In this document: in pieces, positions 39,009-52,908 of the stretch
How positions within the stretch are numbered: the stretch's first letter is position 1
How the letters are laid out: every line of letters starts with the position of its first letter
Source of the DNA: Drosophila persimilis
Lineage: Eukaryota > Arthropoda > Insecta > Diptera > Drosophilidae
DNA length: 64,000 nt
Direction: 5' to 3'
Assembly: GCF_003286085.1 (NCBI RefSeq)
Contig: NW_020825294.1
Span: 6,076,001 to 6,140,000 of the forward strand
Translations under genes and position numbers: made by a program
The notes under the pieces: model-generated
The model's input: the letters and a program-made list of their open reading frames with translations, nothing else
Told to the model about the DNA's origin: nothing
Databases searched by the model: none

Positions 39009-40277
39009 TCTGGTGATTTTTCTCATTTGAAATTAGTTGGCGAGCGCGCCTTCTTTATGAACCGGCCGCCCAAAGCCATTTAGGTGTTGCCGGATGGATG
39101 CTTGAACCACGATCGAGTGCATCGCGCCAGCAGTATCCAAATTTTTTATTTACCTTCACTTTTTACGACGTACGATGTATGTGCTTCGCAGGTGCACCCA
39201 TTACTGCGATCGTCTTTCCTTCAGCACAATGCTTTACCTCATCGACTCTGACAGGGTAAGTTTTCTTTGTTTCCCCAATCCCATTTTCATATTTTCCATT
39301 GACTATTTGTGCTTGGTTCATTTTCTTTTATTTTTGTATTCCCTCCAGCTCTATTGGCCGAGACCCTCTCTTGCCACAAACTGCTATGCCGCGATCTCCA
39401 CCTCTTATACCGCCAGGTAAAGTTATCAAGTTTTTATTTATTATTTACATCATAACAATTTTTCCGTCATTTTAGCAGGTGGCCCCTTTCGGGTGCCAAA
39501 AGTACCACTTGCGTGACGGGTGACCGCCCGCATTCTTTTATAAGGGACTTCACCTCTGGGTCCGGCCACTCATGGCCTTTATCTCCGTCTCTCCAGTCCG
39601 CTCGCCGTCGGTACCTCTTCAGTAGCTGATTCCGCCGTAGCTCCTAGTCTTCTCGGGAGTTCAAAGGTATTGCTCTTAGCTGGACTGGGGCAGGCATCAT
39701 GCCGCTGCACGGTCGCTGAGACGACAATGTGATGTCTCGTCCGTTGCAGCAGGGACCAGTGATTGACGGCGGAAATATTGGTTCAGCCGAATCAAACACT
39801 AGGATTCAGCTTCAATGCGCGTAAGTGAATCATTATATAAGTGTGGATAACTTTTAAAATATATCTTCCTTCACAGAGTACCTATGTACCCTACGCTTTG
39901 CCACAAGACGAGTCGTATCCGATGTCCCAACGTCAGACGGAGCCCTTGCAAGAGCCCGATCCTATTAACCGCTATTATCTTCCGACCTGGCCATCGACAA
40001 CTATCTGAAGGACTTTGGCTATGGCAAACAAGGGAGTGGATACGCGGACTACTAGACTCTGGATAGATCTCGTTGTTATTAGGTTTAAGGATATATAAGA
40101 TAGTACAGATACATTTTGGTAGTAGATATAAATGTAATCAACTTGTTTCTTTATATTTATACTTGGCTAAGTTATGATGGATAAAACTATTGAAAACTAC
40201 CATCCTTGCTGTATCCTGTATGGGGGAAACTATCCCGATTGCAAATAGGCGTGGCACGCCCAGATCGGGCCATGACT
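39009..40277 (+). repeat. left inverted-repeat arm with gene fragments
   Basis: This arm matches 50993-52224 in reverse complement. Near the satellite the arms are almost identical; towards 39,010 they drift and contain indels. The arm has exon-like blocks. One ends TCTGACAGG with GTAAGT (39256), and the next runs from CTCTATTGG (after a CTCCAG acceptor) to CGCCAG with GTAAAG. Further on there are a CGC/GTAAGT donor near 39829 and a TTCACAG acceptor before AGTACCTATG near 39878. The last block reads STYVPYALPQDESYPMSQ and then, after a one-base shift, AIDNYLKDFGYGKQGSGYADY-like codons to a TAG. No continuous product results, and I do not recognise the source gene. Confidence 0.85.
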
Positions 40278-43200
40278 GAATAACTATTATTATAATTGTT
40301 ATTCTTGATTTTTATAGAATAACTATTATTATAATTGTTATTCTTGATTTTTATTGAATAACTATTATTATAATTGCTATTCTTGATTTTTATTGAATAA
40401 CTATTATTATAATTGTTATTCTTGATTTTTATTGAATAATTGTTATTATAATTGTTATTCTTGATTTTTATAGAATAACTATTATTATAATTGTTATTCT
40501 TGATTTTTATTGAATAATTGTTATTATAATTGTTATTCTTGATTTTTATCGAATAACTATTATTATAATTGTTATTCTTGATTTTTATCGAATAACTATT
40601 ATTATAATTGTTATTCTTGATTTTTATTGAATAATTGTTATTATAATTGTTATTCTTGATTTTTATAGAATAATTGTTATTATAATTGTTATTCTTGATT
40701 TTTATTGAATAACTATTATTATAATTGTTATTCTTGATTTTTATTGAATAACTATTATTATAATTGTTATTCTTGATTTTTATTGAATAATTGTTATTAT
40801 AATTGTTATTCTTGATTTTTATCGAATAACTATTATTATAATTGTTATTCTTGATTTTTATCGAATAACTATTATTATAATTGTTATTCTTGATTTTTAT
40901 TGAATAATTGTTATTATAATTGTTATTCTTGATTTTTATAGAATAACTATTATTATAATTGTTATTCTTGATTTTTATTGAATAACTATTATTATAATTG
41001 TTATTCTTGATTTTTATTGAATAACTATTATTATAATTGTTATTCTTGATTTTTATTGAATAATTGTAATTATAATTGTTATTCTTGATTTTTATTGAAT
41101 AATTGTTATTATAATTGTTATTCTTGATTTTTATAGAATAACTATTATTATAATTGTTATTATTGATTTTTATTGAATAACTATTATTATAATTGTTATT
41201 CTTGATTTTTATTGAATAATTGTTAATATAATTGTTATTCTTGATTTTTATAGAATAACTATTATTATAATTGTTATTCTTGATTTTTATCGAATAACTA
41301 TTATTATAATTGTTATTCTTGATTTTTATTGAATAATTGTTATTATAATTGTTATTCTTGATTTTTATTGAATAATTGTTATTATAATTGTTATTCTTGA
41401 TTTTTATTGAATAATTGTTATTCTTGATTTTTATAGAATAACTATTATTATAATTGTTATTCTTGATTTTTATCGAATAACTATTATTATAATTGTTATT
41501 CTTGATTTTTATTGAATAATTGTTATTACAATTGTTATTCTTGATTTTTATTGAATAATTGTTATTATAATTGTTATTCTTGATTTTTATCGAATAACTA
41601 TTATTATAATTGTTATTCTTGATTTTTATAGAATAACTATTATTATAATTGTTATTCTTGATTTTTATTGAATAACTATTATTATAATTGTTATTCTTGA
41701 TTTTTATTGAATAACTATTATTATAATTGTTATTCTTGATTTTTATAGAATAACTATTATTATAATTGTTATTCTTGATTTTTATTGAATAATTGTTATT
41801 ATAATTGTTATTCTTGATTTTTATCGAATAACTATTATTATAATTATTATTCTTGATTATTATTGAATAATTGTTATTATAATTGTTATTCTTGATTTTT
41901 ATCGAATAACTATTATTATAATTGTTATTCTTGATTTTTATCGAATAACTATTATTATAATTGTTATTCTTGATTTTTATTGAATAATTGTTATTATAAT
42001 TGTTATTCTTGATTTTTATCGAATAACTATTATTATAATTGTTATTCTTGATTTTTATCGAATAACTATTATTATAATTGTTATTCTTGATTTTTATAGA
42101 ATAACTATTATTATAATTGTTATTCTTGATTTTTATCGAATAACTATTATTATAATTATTATTCTTGATTATTATTGAATAATTGTTATTATAATTGTTA
42201 TTCTTGATTTTTATCGAATAACTATTATTATAATTGTTATTCTTGATTTTTATCGAATAACTATTATTATAATTGTTATTCTTGATTTTTATTGAATAAT
42301 TGTTATTATAATTGTTATTCTTGATTTTTATCGAATAACTATTATTATAATTGTTATTCTTGATTTTTATTGAATAATTGTTATTACAATTGTTATTCTT
42401 GATTTTTATTGAATAATTGTTATTATAATTGTTATTCTTGATTTTTATCGAATAACTATTATTATAATTGTTATTCTTGATTTTTATAGAATAACTATTA
42501 TTATAATTGTTATTCTTGATTTTTATTGAATAACTATTATTATAATTGTTATTCTTGATTTTTATTGAATAACTATTATTATAATTGTTATTCTTGATTT
42601 TTATAGAATAACTATTATTATAATTGTTATTCTTGATTTTTATTGAATAATTGTTATTTTAATTGTTATTCTTGATTTTTATCGAATAACTTTTATTATA
42701 ATTATTATTCTTGATTATTATTGAATAATTGTTATTATAATTGTTATTCTTGATTTTTATCGAATAACTATTATTATAATTGTTATTCTTGATTTTTATC
42801 GAATAACTATTATTATAATTGTTATTCTTGATTTTTATTGAATAACTATTATTATAATTGTTATTCTTGATTTTTATCGAATAACTATTATTATAATTGT
42901 TATTCTTGATTTTTATTGAATAACTATTATTATAATTGTTATTCTTGATTTTTATTGAATAACTATTATTATAATTGTTATTCTTGATTTTTATCGAATA
43001 ACTATTATTATAATTGTTATTCTTGATTTTTATCGAATAACTATTATTATAATTGTTATTCTTGATTTTTATAGAATAACTATTATTATAATTGTTATTC
43101 TTGATTTTTATCGAATAACTATTATTATAATTATTATTCTTGATTATTATTGAATAATTGTTATTATAATTGTTATTCTTGATTTTTATCGAATAACTAT

Positions 43201-46200
43201 TATTATAATTGTTATTCTTGATTTTTATCGAATAACTATTATTATAATTGTTATTCTTGATTTTTATCGAATAACTATTATTATAATTATTATTCTTGAT
43301 TATTATTGAATAATTGTTATTATAATTGTTATTCTTGATTTTTATCGAATAACTATTATTATAATTGTTATTCTTGATTTTTATCGAATAACTATTATTA
43401 TAATTGTTATTCTTGATTTTTATTGAATAATTGTTATTATAATTGTTATTCTTGATTTTTATCGAATAACTATTATTATAATTGTTATTCTTGATTTTTA
43501 TCGAATAACTATTATTATAATTGTTATTCTTGATTTTTATAGAATAACTATTATTATAATTGTTATTCTTGATTTTTATTGAATAATTGTTATTATAATT
43601 GTTATTCTTGATTTTTATCGAATAACTATTATTATAATTGTTATTCTTGATTTTTATCGAATAACTATTATTATAATTGTTATTCTTGATTTTTATTGAA
43701 TAATTGTTATTATAATTGTTATTCTTGATTTTTATAGAATAACTATTATTATAATTGTTATTCTTGATTTTTATAGAATAACTATTATTATAATTGTTAT
43801 TCTTGATTTTTATCGAATAACTATTATTATAATTGTTATTCTTGATTTTTATTGAATAACTATTATTATAATTGTTATTCTTGATTTTTATAGAATAACT
43901 ATTATTATAATTGTTATTCTTGATTTTTATTGAATAATTGTTATTATAATTGTTATTCTTGATTTTTATAGAATAACTATTATTATAATTGTTATTCTTG
44001 ATTTTTATTGAATAACTATTATTATAATTGTTATTCTTGATTTTTATTGAATAACTATTATTATAATTGTTATTCTTGATTTTTATTGAATAATTGTAAT
44101 TATAATTGTTATTCTTGATTTTTATTGAATAATTGTTATTATAATTGTTATTCTTGATTTTTATAGAATAACTATTATTATAATTGTTATTATTGATTTT
44201 TATTGAATAACTATTATTATAATTGTTATTCTTGATTTTTATCGAATAACTATTATTATAATTGTTATTCTTGATTTTTATTGAATAATTGTTATTATAA
44301 TTGTTATTCTTGATTTTTATTGAATAATTGTTATTATAATTGTTATTCTTGATTTTTATTGAATAATTGTTATTCTTGATTTTTATAGAATAACTATTAT
44401 TATAATTGTTATTCTTGATTTTTATCGAATAACTATTATTATAATTGTTATTCTTGATTTTTATAGAATAACTATTATTACATTTGTTATTCTTGATTTT
44501 TATTGAATAACTATTATTGTAATTGTTATTCTTGATTTTTATTGAATAACTATTATTATATTTGTTATTCTTGATTTTTATTGAATAATTGTTATTATAA
44601 TTGTTATTCTTGATTTTTATTGAATAATTGTTATTATAATTGTTATTCTTGATTTTTATAGAATAACTATTATTATAATTGTTATTATTGATTTTTATTG
44701 AATAATTGTTATTATAATTGTTATTCTTGATTTTTATTGAATAATTGTTATTATAATTGTTATTCTTGATTTTTATAGAATAACTATTATTATAATTGTT
44801 ATTCTTGATTTTTATTGAATAATTGTTATTATAATTGTTATTCTTGATTTTTATTGAATAACTATTATTATAATTGTTATTCTTGATTTTTATCGAATAA
44901 CTATTATTATAATTGTTATTCTTGATTTTTATAGAATAACTATTATTATAATTGTTATTCTTGATTTTTATTGAATAACTATTATTGTAATTGTTATTCT
45001 TGATTTTTATTGAATAATTGTTATTATAATTTTTTTCTTGATTTTTATAGAATAACTATTATTATAATTGTTATTCTTGATTTTTATTGAATAATTGTTA
45101 TTATAATTGTTATTCTTGATTTTTATCGAATAACTATTATTATAATTGTTATTCTTGATTTTTATCGAATAACTATTATTATAATTGTTATTCTTGATTT
45201 TTATTGAATAATTGTTATTATAATTGTTATTCTTGATTTTTATAGAATAATTGTTATTATAATTGTTATTCTTGATTTTTATTGAATAACTATTATTATA
45301 ATTGTTATTCTTGATTTTTATTGAATAACTATTATTATAATTGTTATTCTTGATTTTTATTGAATAATTGTTATTATAATTGTTATTCTTGATTTTTATC
45401 GAATAACTATTATTATAATTGTTATTCTTGATTTTTATCGAATAACTATTATTATAATTGTTATTCTTGATTTTTATTGAATAATTGTTATTATAATTGT
45501 TATTCTTGATTTTTATAGAATAACTATTATTATAATTGTTATTCTTGATTTTTATTGAATAATTGTTATTCTTGATTTTTATAGAATAACTATTATTATA
45601 ATTGTTATTCTTGATTTTTATCGAATAACTATTATTATAATTGTTATTCTTGATTTTTATTGAATAATTGTTATTATAATTGTTATTCTTGATTTTTATC
45701 GAATAACTATTATTATAATTGTTATTCTTGATTTTTATTGAATAACTATTATTATAATTGTTATTCTTGATTTTTATAGAATAACTATTATTATAATTGT
45801 TATTCATGATTTTTATTGAATAACTATTATTATAATTGTTATTCTTGATTTTTATTGAATAACTATTATTATAATTGTTATTCTTGATTTTTATTGAATA
45901 ATTGTAATTATAATTGTTATTCTTGATTTTTATTGAATAATTGTTATTATAATTGTTATTCTTGATTTTTATAGAATAACTATTATTATAATTGTTATTA
46001 TTGATTTTTATTGAATAACTATTATTATAATTGTTATTCTTGATTTTTATTGAATAATTGTTAATATAATTGTTATTCTTGATTTTTATAGAATAACTAT
46101 TATTATAATTGTTATTCTTGATTTTTATCGAATAACTATTATTATAATTGTTATTCTTGATTTTTATTGAATAATTGTTATTATAATTGTTATTCTTGAT

Positions 46201-49200
46201 TTTTATTGAATAATTGTTATTATAATTGTTATTCTTGATTTTATTGAATAATTGTTATTCTTGATTTTTATAGAATAACTATTATTATAATTGTTATTCT
46301 TGATTTTTATCGAATAACTATTATTATAATTGTTATTCTTGATTTTTATTGAATAATTGTTATTAAAATTGTTATTCTTGATTTTTATTGAATAATTGTT
46401 ATTATAATTGTTATTCTTGATTTTTATCGAATAACTATTATTATAATTGTTATTCTTGATTTTTATAGAATAACTATTATTATAATTGTTATTCTTGATT
46501 TTATTGAATAACTATTATTATAATTGTTATTCTTGATTTTTATTGAATAACTATTATTATAATTGTTATTCTTGATTTTTATAGAATAACTATTATTATA
46601 ATTGTTATTCTTGATTTTTATTGAATAATTGTTATTATAATTGTTATTCTTGATTTTTATCGAATAACTATTATTATAATTATTATTCTTGATTATTATT
46701 GAATAATTGTTATTATAATTGTTATTCTTGATTTTATCGAATAACTATTATTATAATTGTTATTCTTGATTTTATCGAATAACTATTATTATAATTGTTA
46801 TTCTTGATTTTTATTGAATAATTGTTATTATAATTGTTATTCTTGATTTTTATCGAATAACTATTATTATAATTGTTATTCTTGATTTTTATCGAATAAC
46901 TATTATTATAATTGTTATTCTTGATTTTTATAGAATAACTATTATTATAATTGTTATTCTTGATTTTATTGAATAATTGTTATTATAATTGTTATTCTTG
47001 ATTTTTATCGAATAACTATTATTATAATTGTTATTCTTGATTTTTATCGAATAACTATTATTATAATTGTTATTCTTGATTTTTATAGAATAACTATTAT
47101 TATAATTGTTATTCTTGATTTTTATGAATAATTGTTATTATAATTGTTATTCTTGATTTTTATCGAATAACTATTATTATAATTGTTATTCTTGATTTTT
47201 ATCGAATAACTATTATTATAATTGTTATTCTTGATTTTTATTGAATAATGTTATTATAATTGTTATTCTTGATTTTTATAGAATAACTATTATTATAATT
47301 GTTATTCTTGATTTTTATAGAATAACTATTATTATAATTGTTATTCTTGATTTTTATCGAATAACTATTATTATAATTGTTATTCTTGATTTTTATTGAA
47401 TAACTATTATTATAATTGTTATTCTTGATTTTTATAGAATAACTATTATTATAATTGTTATTCTTGATTTTTATTGAATAATTGTTATTATAATTGTTAT
47501 TCTTGATTTTTATAGAATAACTATTATTATAATTGTTATTCTTGATTTTTATTGAATAACTATTATTATAATTGTTATTCTTGATTTTTATTGAATAACT
47601 ATTATTATAATTGTTATTCTTGATTTTTATTGAATAATTGTAATTATAATTGTTATTCTTGATTTTTATTGAATAATTGTTATTATAATTGTTATTCTTG
47701 ATTTTTATAGAATAACTATTATTATAATTGTTATTATTGATTTTTATTGAATAACTATTATTATAATTGTTATTCTTGATTTTTATCGAATAACTATTAT
47801 TATAATTGTTATTCTTGATTTTTATTGAATAATTGTTATTATAATTGTTATTCTTGATTTTTATTGAATAATTGTTATTATAATTGTTATTCTTGATTTT
47901 TATTGAATAATTGTTATTCTTGATTTTTATAGAATAACTATTATTATAATTGTTATTCTTGATTTTTATCGAATAACTATTATTATAATTGTTATTCTTG
48001 ATTTTTATAGAATAACTATTATTATAATTGTTATTCTTGATTTTTATTGAATAACTATTATTGTAATTGTTATTCTTGATTTTTATTGAATAACTATTAT
48101 TATAATTGTTATTCTTGATTTTTATTGAATAATTGTTATTATAATTGTTATTCTTGATTTTTATTGAATAATTGTTATTATAATTGTTATTCTTGATTTT
48201 TATAGAATAACTATTATTATAATTGTTATTATTGATTTTTATTGAATAATTGTTATTATAATTGTTATTCTTGATTTTTATTGAATAATTGTTATTATAA
48301 TTGTTATTCTTGATTTTTATAGAATAACTATTATTATAATTGTTATTCTTGATTTTTATTGAATAATTGTTATTATAATTGTTATTCTTGATTTTTATCG
48401 AATAACTATTATTATAATTGTTATTCTTGATTTTTATTGAATAACTATTATTATAATTGTTATTCTTGATTTTTATTGAATAATTGTTAATATAATTGTT
48501 ATTCTTGATTTTTATAGAATAACTATTATTATAATTGTTATTCTTGATTTTTATTGAATAATTGTTATTCTTGATTTTTATAGAATAACTATTATTATAA
48601 TTGTTATTCTTGATTGTTATAGAATAACTATTATTATAGTTGTTATTCTTGATTTTTATTGAATAATTGTTATTATAATTGTTATTCTTGATTTTTATTG
48701 AATAACTATTATTATAATTGTTATTCTTGATTTTTATAGAATAACTATTATTATAATTGTTATTATTGATTTTTATTGAATAATTGTTATTATAATTGTT
48801 ATTCTTGATTTTTATTGAATAATTGTTATTATAATTGTTATTCTTGATTTCCATCGAATAACTATTATTATAATTGTTATTCTTGATTTTTATTGAATAA
48901 CTATTATTATAACCGTTATTCTTGATTTTTATAAAATAACTATTATTATAATTGTTATTCTTGATTTTTATTGAATAATTGTTATTATAATTGTTATTCT
49001 TGATTTTTATTGAATAACTATTATTATAATTGTTATTCTTGATTTTTATAGAATAACTATTATTATAATTGTTATTCTTGATTTTTATTGAATAACTATT
49101 ATTATAATTGTTATTCTTGATTTTTATTGAATAATTGTTATTATAACTGTTATTCTTGATTTTTATTGAATAACTATTATTATAATTGTTATTCTTGATT

Positions 49201-50992
49201 TTTATAGAATAACTATTGTTATAATTGTTATTCTTGATTTTTATTGAATAATTGTTATTATAATTGTTATTCTTGATTTTTATCGAATAACTATTATTAT
49301 AATTGTTATTCTTGATTTTTATTGAATAATTGTTATTATAATTGTTATTCTTGATTTTTATTGAATAACTATTATTATAATTGTTATTCTTGATTTTTAT
49401 CGAATAACTATTATTATAATTGTTATTCTTGATTTTTATCGAATAACTATTATTATAATTGTTATTCTTGATTTTTATCGAATAACTATTATTATAATTG
49501 TTATTCTTGATTTTTATTGAATAATTGTTATTATAATTGTTATTCTTGATTTTTATCGAATAACTATTATTATAATTGTTATTCTTTATTTTTATAGAAT
49601 AACTATTATTATAATTGTTATTCTTGATTTTTATTGAATAATTGTTATTATAATTGTTATTCTTGATTTTTATCGAATAACTATTATTATAATTGTTATT
49701 CTTGATTTTTATCGAATAACTATTATTATAATTGTTATTCTTGATTTTTATTGAATAATTGTTATTATAATTGTTATTCTTGATTTTTATTGAATAACTA
49801 TTATTATAATTGTTATTCTTGATTTTTATCGAATAACTATTATTATAATTGTTATTCTTGATTTTTATTGAATAATTGTTATTATAATTGTTATTCTTGA
49901 TTTTTATCGAATAACTATTATTATAATTGTTATTCTTGATTTTTATTGAATAATTGTTATTATAATTGTTATTCTTGATTTTTATCGAATAACTATTATT
50001 ATAATTGTTATTCTTGATTTTTATCGAATAACTATTATTATAATTGTTATTCTTGATTTTTATTGAATAATTGTTATTATAATTGTTATTCTTGATTTTT
50101 ATCGAATAACTATTATTATAATTGTTATTCTTGATTTTTATAGAATAACTATTATTATAATTGTTATTCTTGATTTTTATTGAATAATTGTTATTATAAT
50201 TGTTATTCTTGATTTTTATCGAATAACTATTATTATAATTGTTATTCTTGATTTTTATCGAATAACTATTATTATAATTGTTATTCTTGATTTTTATTGA
50301 ATAACTATTATTATAATTGTTATTATTCATTTTTATAGAATAACTATTATAATTTATTATGTTATTATAATAGTTATTCAATAAAAATCAAGAATAACAA
50401 TTATAATAACAATTATTCAATAAAAATCAAGAATAACAATTATAATAATAGTTATTCTATAAAAATCAAAAATAACAATTATAATAACAATTATTCAATA
50501 AAAATCAAGAATAACAATTATAATAACAATTATTCAATAAAAATCAATAATAACAATTATAATAATAGTTATTCTATAAAATTCAAGAATAACAATTATA
50601 ATAACAATTATTCAATAAAAATCAAGAATAACAATTATAATAATAGTTATTCTATAAAAATCAAGAATAACAATTATAATAACAATTATTCAATAAAAAT
50701 CAAGAATAACAATTATAATAATAGTTATTCGATAAAAATCAAGAATAACAATTATAATAATAGTTATTCGATAAAAATCAAGAATAACAATTATAATAAC
50801 AATTATTCAATAAAAATCAAGAATAACAATTATAATAATAGTTATTCTATAAAAATCAAGAATAACAATTATAATAATAGTTATTCGATAAAAATCAAGA
50901 ATAACAATTATAATAACAATTATTCAATAAAAATCAATAATAATAGTTATTCTATAAAAAATCAAGAATAACAATTATAATAATAGTTATTC
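40278..50992. repeat. 39-bp AT-rich minisatellite array, about 275 units
   Basis: The unit is about 39 bp and roughly 86% A+T, beginning GAATAACTATTATTATAATT and ending in TTCTTGATTTTTAT plus A, T or C. Main variants swap GAATAACTATTATTA for GAATAATTGTTATTA and vary the last base. A 27-bp short form (12-bp deletion) recurs near 41410, 44360, 45560, 46245, 47910 and 48555. Because 39 is 13 codons, the minus strand stays open for long runs reading NNNYNNSYSIKIK. Orientation flips near 50,355, after which the units run in reverse for about 630 bp. Block-level duplications are visible. I see no protein signal; this is satellite DNA. Confidence 0.95.
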
Positions 50993-52224
50993 AGTCATGG
51001 CCCGATCTGGGCGTGCCACGCCTATTTGCAATCGGGATAGTTTCCCCCATACAGGATACAGCAAGGATGGTAGTTTTCAATAGTTTTATCCATCATAACT
51101 TAGCCAAGTATAAATATAAAGAAACAAGTTGATTACATTTATATCTACTACCAAAATGTATCTGTACTATCTTATATATCCTTAAACCTAATAACAACGA
51201 GATCTATCCAGAGTCTAGTAGTCCCCGTATCCACTCCCTTGTTTGCCATAGCCAAAGTCCTTCAGATAGTTGTCGATGGCCAGGTCGGAAGATAATAGCG
51301 GTTAATAGGATCGGGCTCTTGCAAGGGCTCCGTCTGACGTTGGGACATCGGATACGACTCGTCTTGTGGCAAAGCGTAGGGTACATAGGTACTCTGTGAA
51401 GGAAGATATATTTTAAAAGTTATCCACACTTATATAATGATTCACTTACGCGCATTGAAGCTGAATCCTAGTGTTTGATTCGGCTGAACCAATATTTCCG
51501 CCGTCAATCACTGGTCCCTGCTGCAACGGACGAGACATCACATTGTCGTCTCAGCGACCGTGCAGCGGCATGATGCCTGCCCCAGTCCAGCTAAGAGCAA
51601 TACCTTTGAACTCCCGAGAAGACTAGGAGCTACGGCGGAATCAGCTACTGAAGAGGTACCGACGGCGAGCGGACTGGAGAGACGGAGATAAAGGCCATGA
51701 GTGGCCGGACCCAGAGGTGAAGTCCCTTATAAAAGAATGCGGGCGGTCACCCGTCACGCAAGTGGTACTTTTGGCACCCGAAACGGGCCACCTGCTAAAA
51801 TGACGGAAAAATTGTAATGATGTAAATAATAAATAAAAACTTGATAACTTTACCTGGCGGAATAAGAGGTGGAGATCGCGGCATAGCAGTTTGTGGCCAG
51901 AGAGGGTCTCGGCCAATAGAGCTGGAGGGAATAAAAAAATAAAAGAAAATGAACCAAGCAAAAATAGTCAATGGAAAATATGAAAATGGGATTGGGGAAA
52001 CAAGGAAAACTTACCCTGTCAGAGTCGATGAGGTAAAGCATTGTGCTGAAGGAAAGACGATCGCAGTAATGGGTGCACCTGCGAAGCACATTCATCGTAC
52101 GTCGTAAAAAGTGCAGGTAAATAAATAATTTGGATGCTGCTGGCGCGATGCACGCGATCGTGGTTGCAGTTTCCATCCGGCAACAACCAAATGCCTGAAG
52201 GCACAGAAAATCACCAGAGGTATT
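50993..52224 (-). repeat. right inverted-repeat arm with gene fragments
   Basis: Reverse-complement partner of 39009-40277, with the same exon/intron-like borders on the minus strand. By eye it differs at about one base in the inner 480 bp but at several positions per 240 bp further out, such as MNVLRRC for MYVLRRC in one frame. The outermost 100 bp match only in pieces around GCCGGATGGA and CTCTGGTGAT. No intact product is encoded. Confidence 0.85.
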
Positions 52225-52458
52225 CTCTGCTCTCCTCTCTCTTCCTTTTGCAGTGCACCCCCTCTAGCGGAGTGGAGAAACATATAACCACTGGTGTTAG
52301 CTCTATTATTGTAATCTATAAGAATTGTAAGAATGATCCAGTGATCCATATGCCATACATATATATGTCAGTAAGTATGTACATGCTGGGACATTTTAAA
52401 TAAATTTACGATTAAATTTTACACTTCTATACTCGTCAGATTTGGAATTTAATACATA

Positions 52459-52734
52459 ATGGATAACTTTCAAGTGCCAAAAGTTGTCAACCGCCACGTT
52501 CTCCAGGCCATTTATTACTTTTCGGAACAAAATTTGTTGGACTACGTTCCTCTTTCGACCATAAAACTGGAGGTGATGTTCTCCATGCGGAATGTTAATC
52601 CTGTCCATGACCTAGAAGCCGTTATTGAGTCGTCGGTGAAAAACCTCACTTTAATCGGTGTTCTGAAAGAAGCGATCAGTGCCAGCTATGAGAAGGAATA
52701 CGCGCTTCAGTTAAAGCCTGCAATTTCGTCTTAA
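52459..52734 (+). CDS. small hypothetical protein, 91 residues
   Basis: A short single-exon frame with ATG in an acceptable context (ATAATGG) and an AATAAA signal 170 bp after the stop (52903-52908). The protein is mostly helical in character: NRHVLQAIYYFSEQNLLDYV, then VHDLEAVIESSVKNLTLIGV. This leads to a tail with YEKEYALQL. Length and helix pattern faintly recall the small Drosophila DUF4777-type proteins, but I cannot confirm this. It lies just outside the right arm of the palindrome and is convergent with the selD-like gene. It could also be a chance frame; codon character and polyA site favour a gene. Confidence 0.55.
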   Translation: MDNFQVPKVVNRHVLQAIYYFSEQNLLDYVPLSTIKLEVMFSMRNVNPVHDLEAVIESSVKNLTLIGVLKEAISASYEKEYALQLKPAISS

Positions 52735-52908
52735 TCATATCATATCTCATATCTGACGTCGCTGTCCAAATCGACACAGCTCGGCGGATGATCGCTCCAA
52801 TAATCCGATTTGGAACTGGAGCTGGAATGCGCGGAAAACGGGGATGAGACTGTATCAGTAAAAACTTGCCAAACAAAATTTAATGTTTAAAAAAAGGGTC
52901 TTAATAAA

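Noticed and set aside
47238..50381. 1047-codon open frame rich in Asn, Tyr, Ser and Lys
   Set aside because: It is the minus strand of a 39-bp satellite whose unit is a multiple of three and lacks stops in that frame. There is no start context, no non-repeat domain and no family match. Kept only as a finding.
40278..50992. CRISPR-like repeat array
   Set aside because: There are no unique spacers; units abut directly and vary only by point changes. The genes around it are animal.
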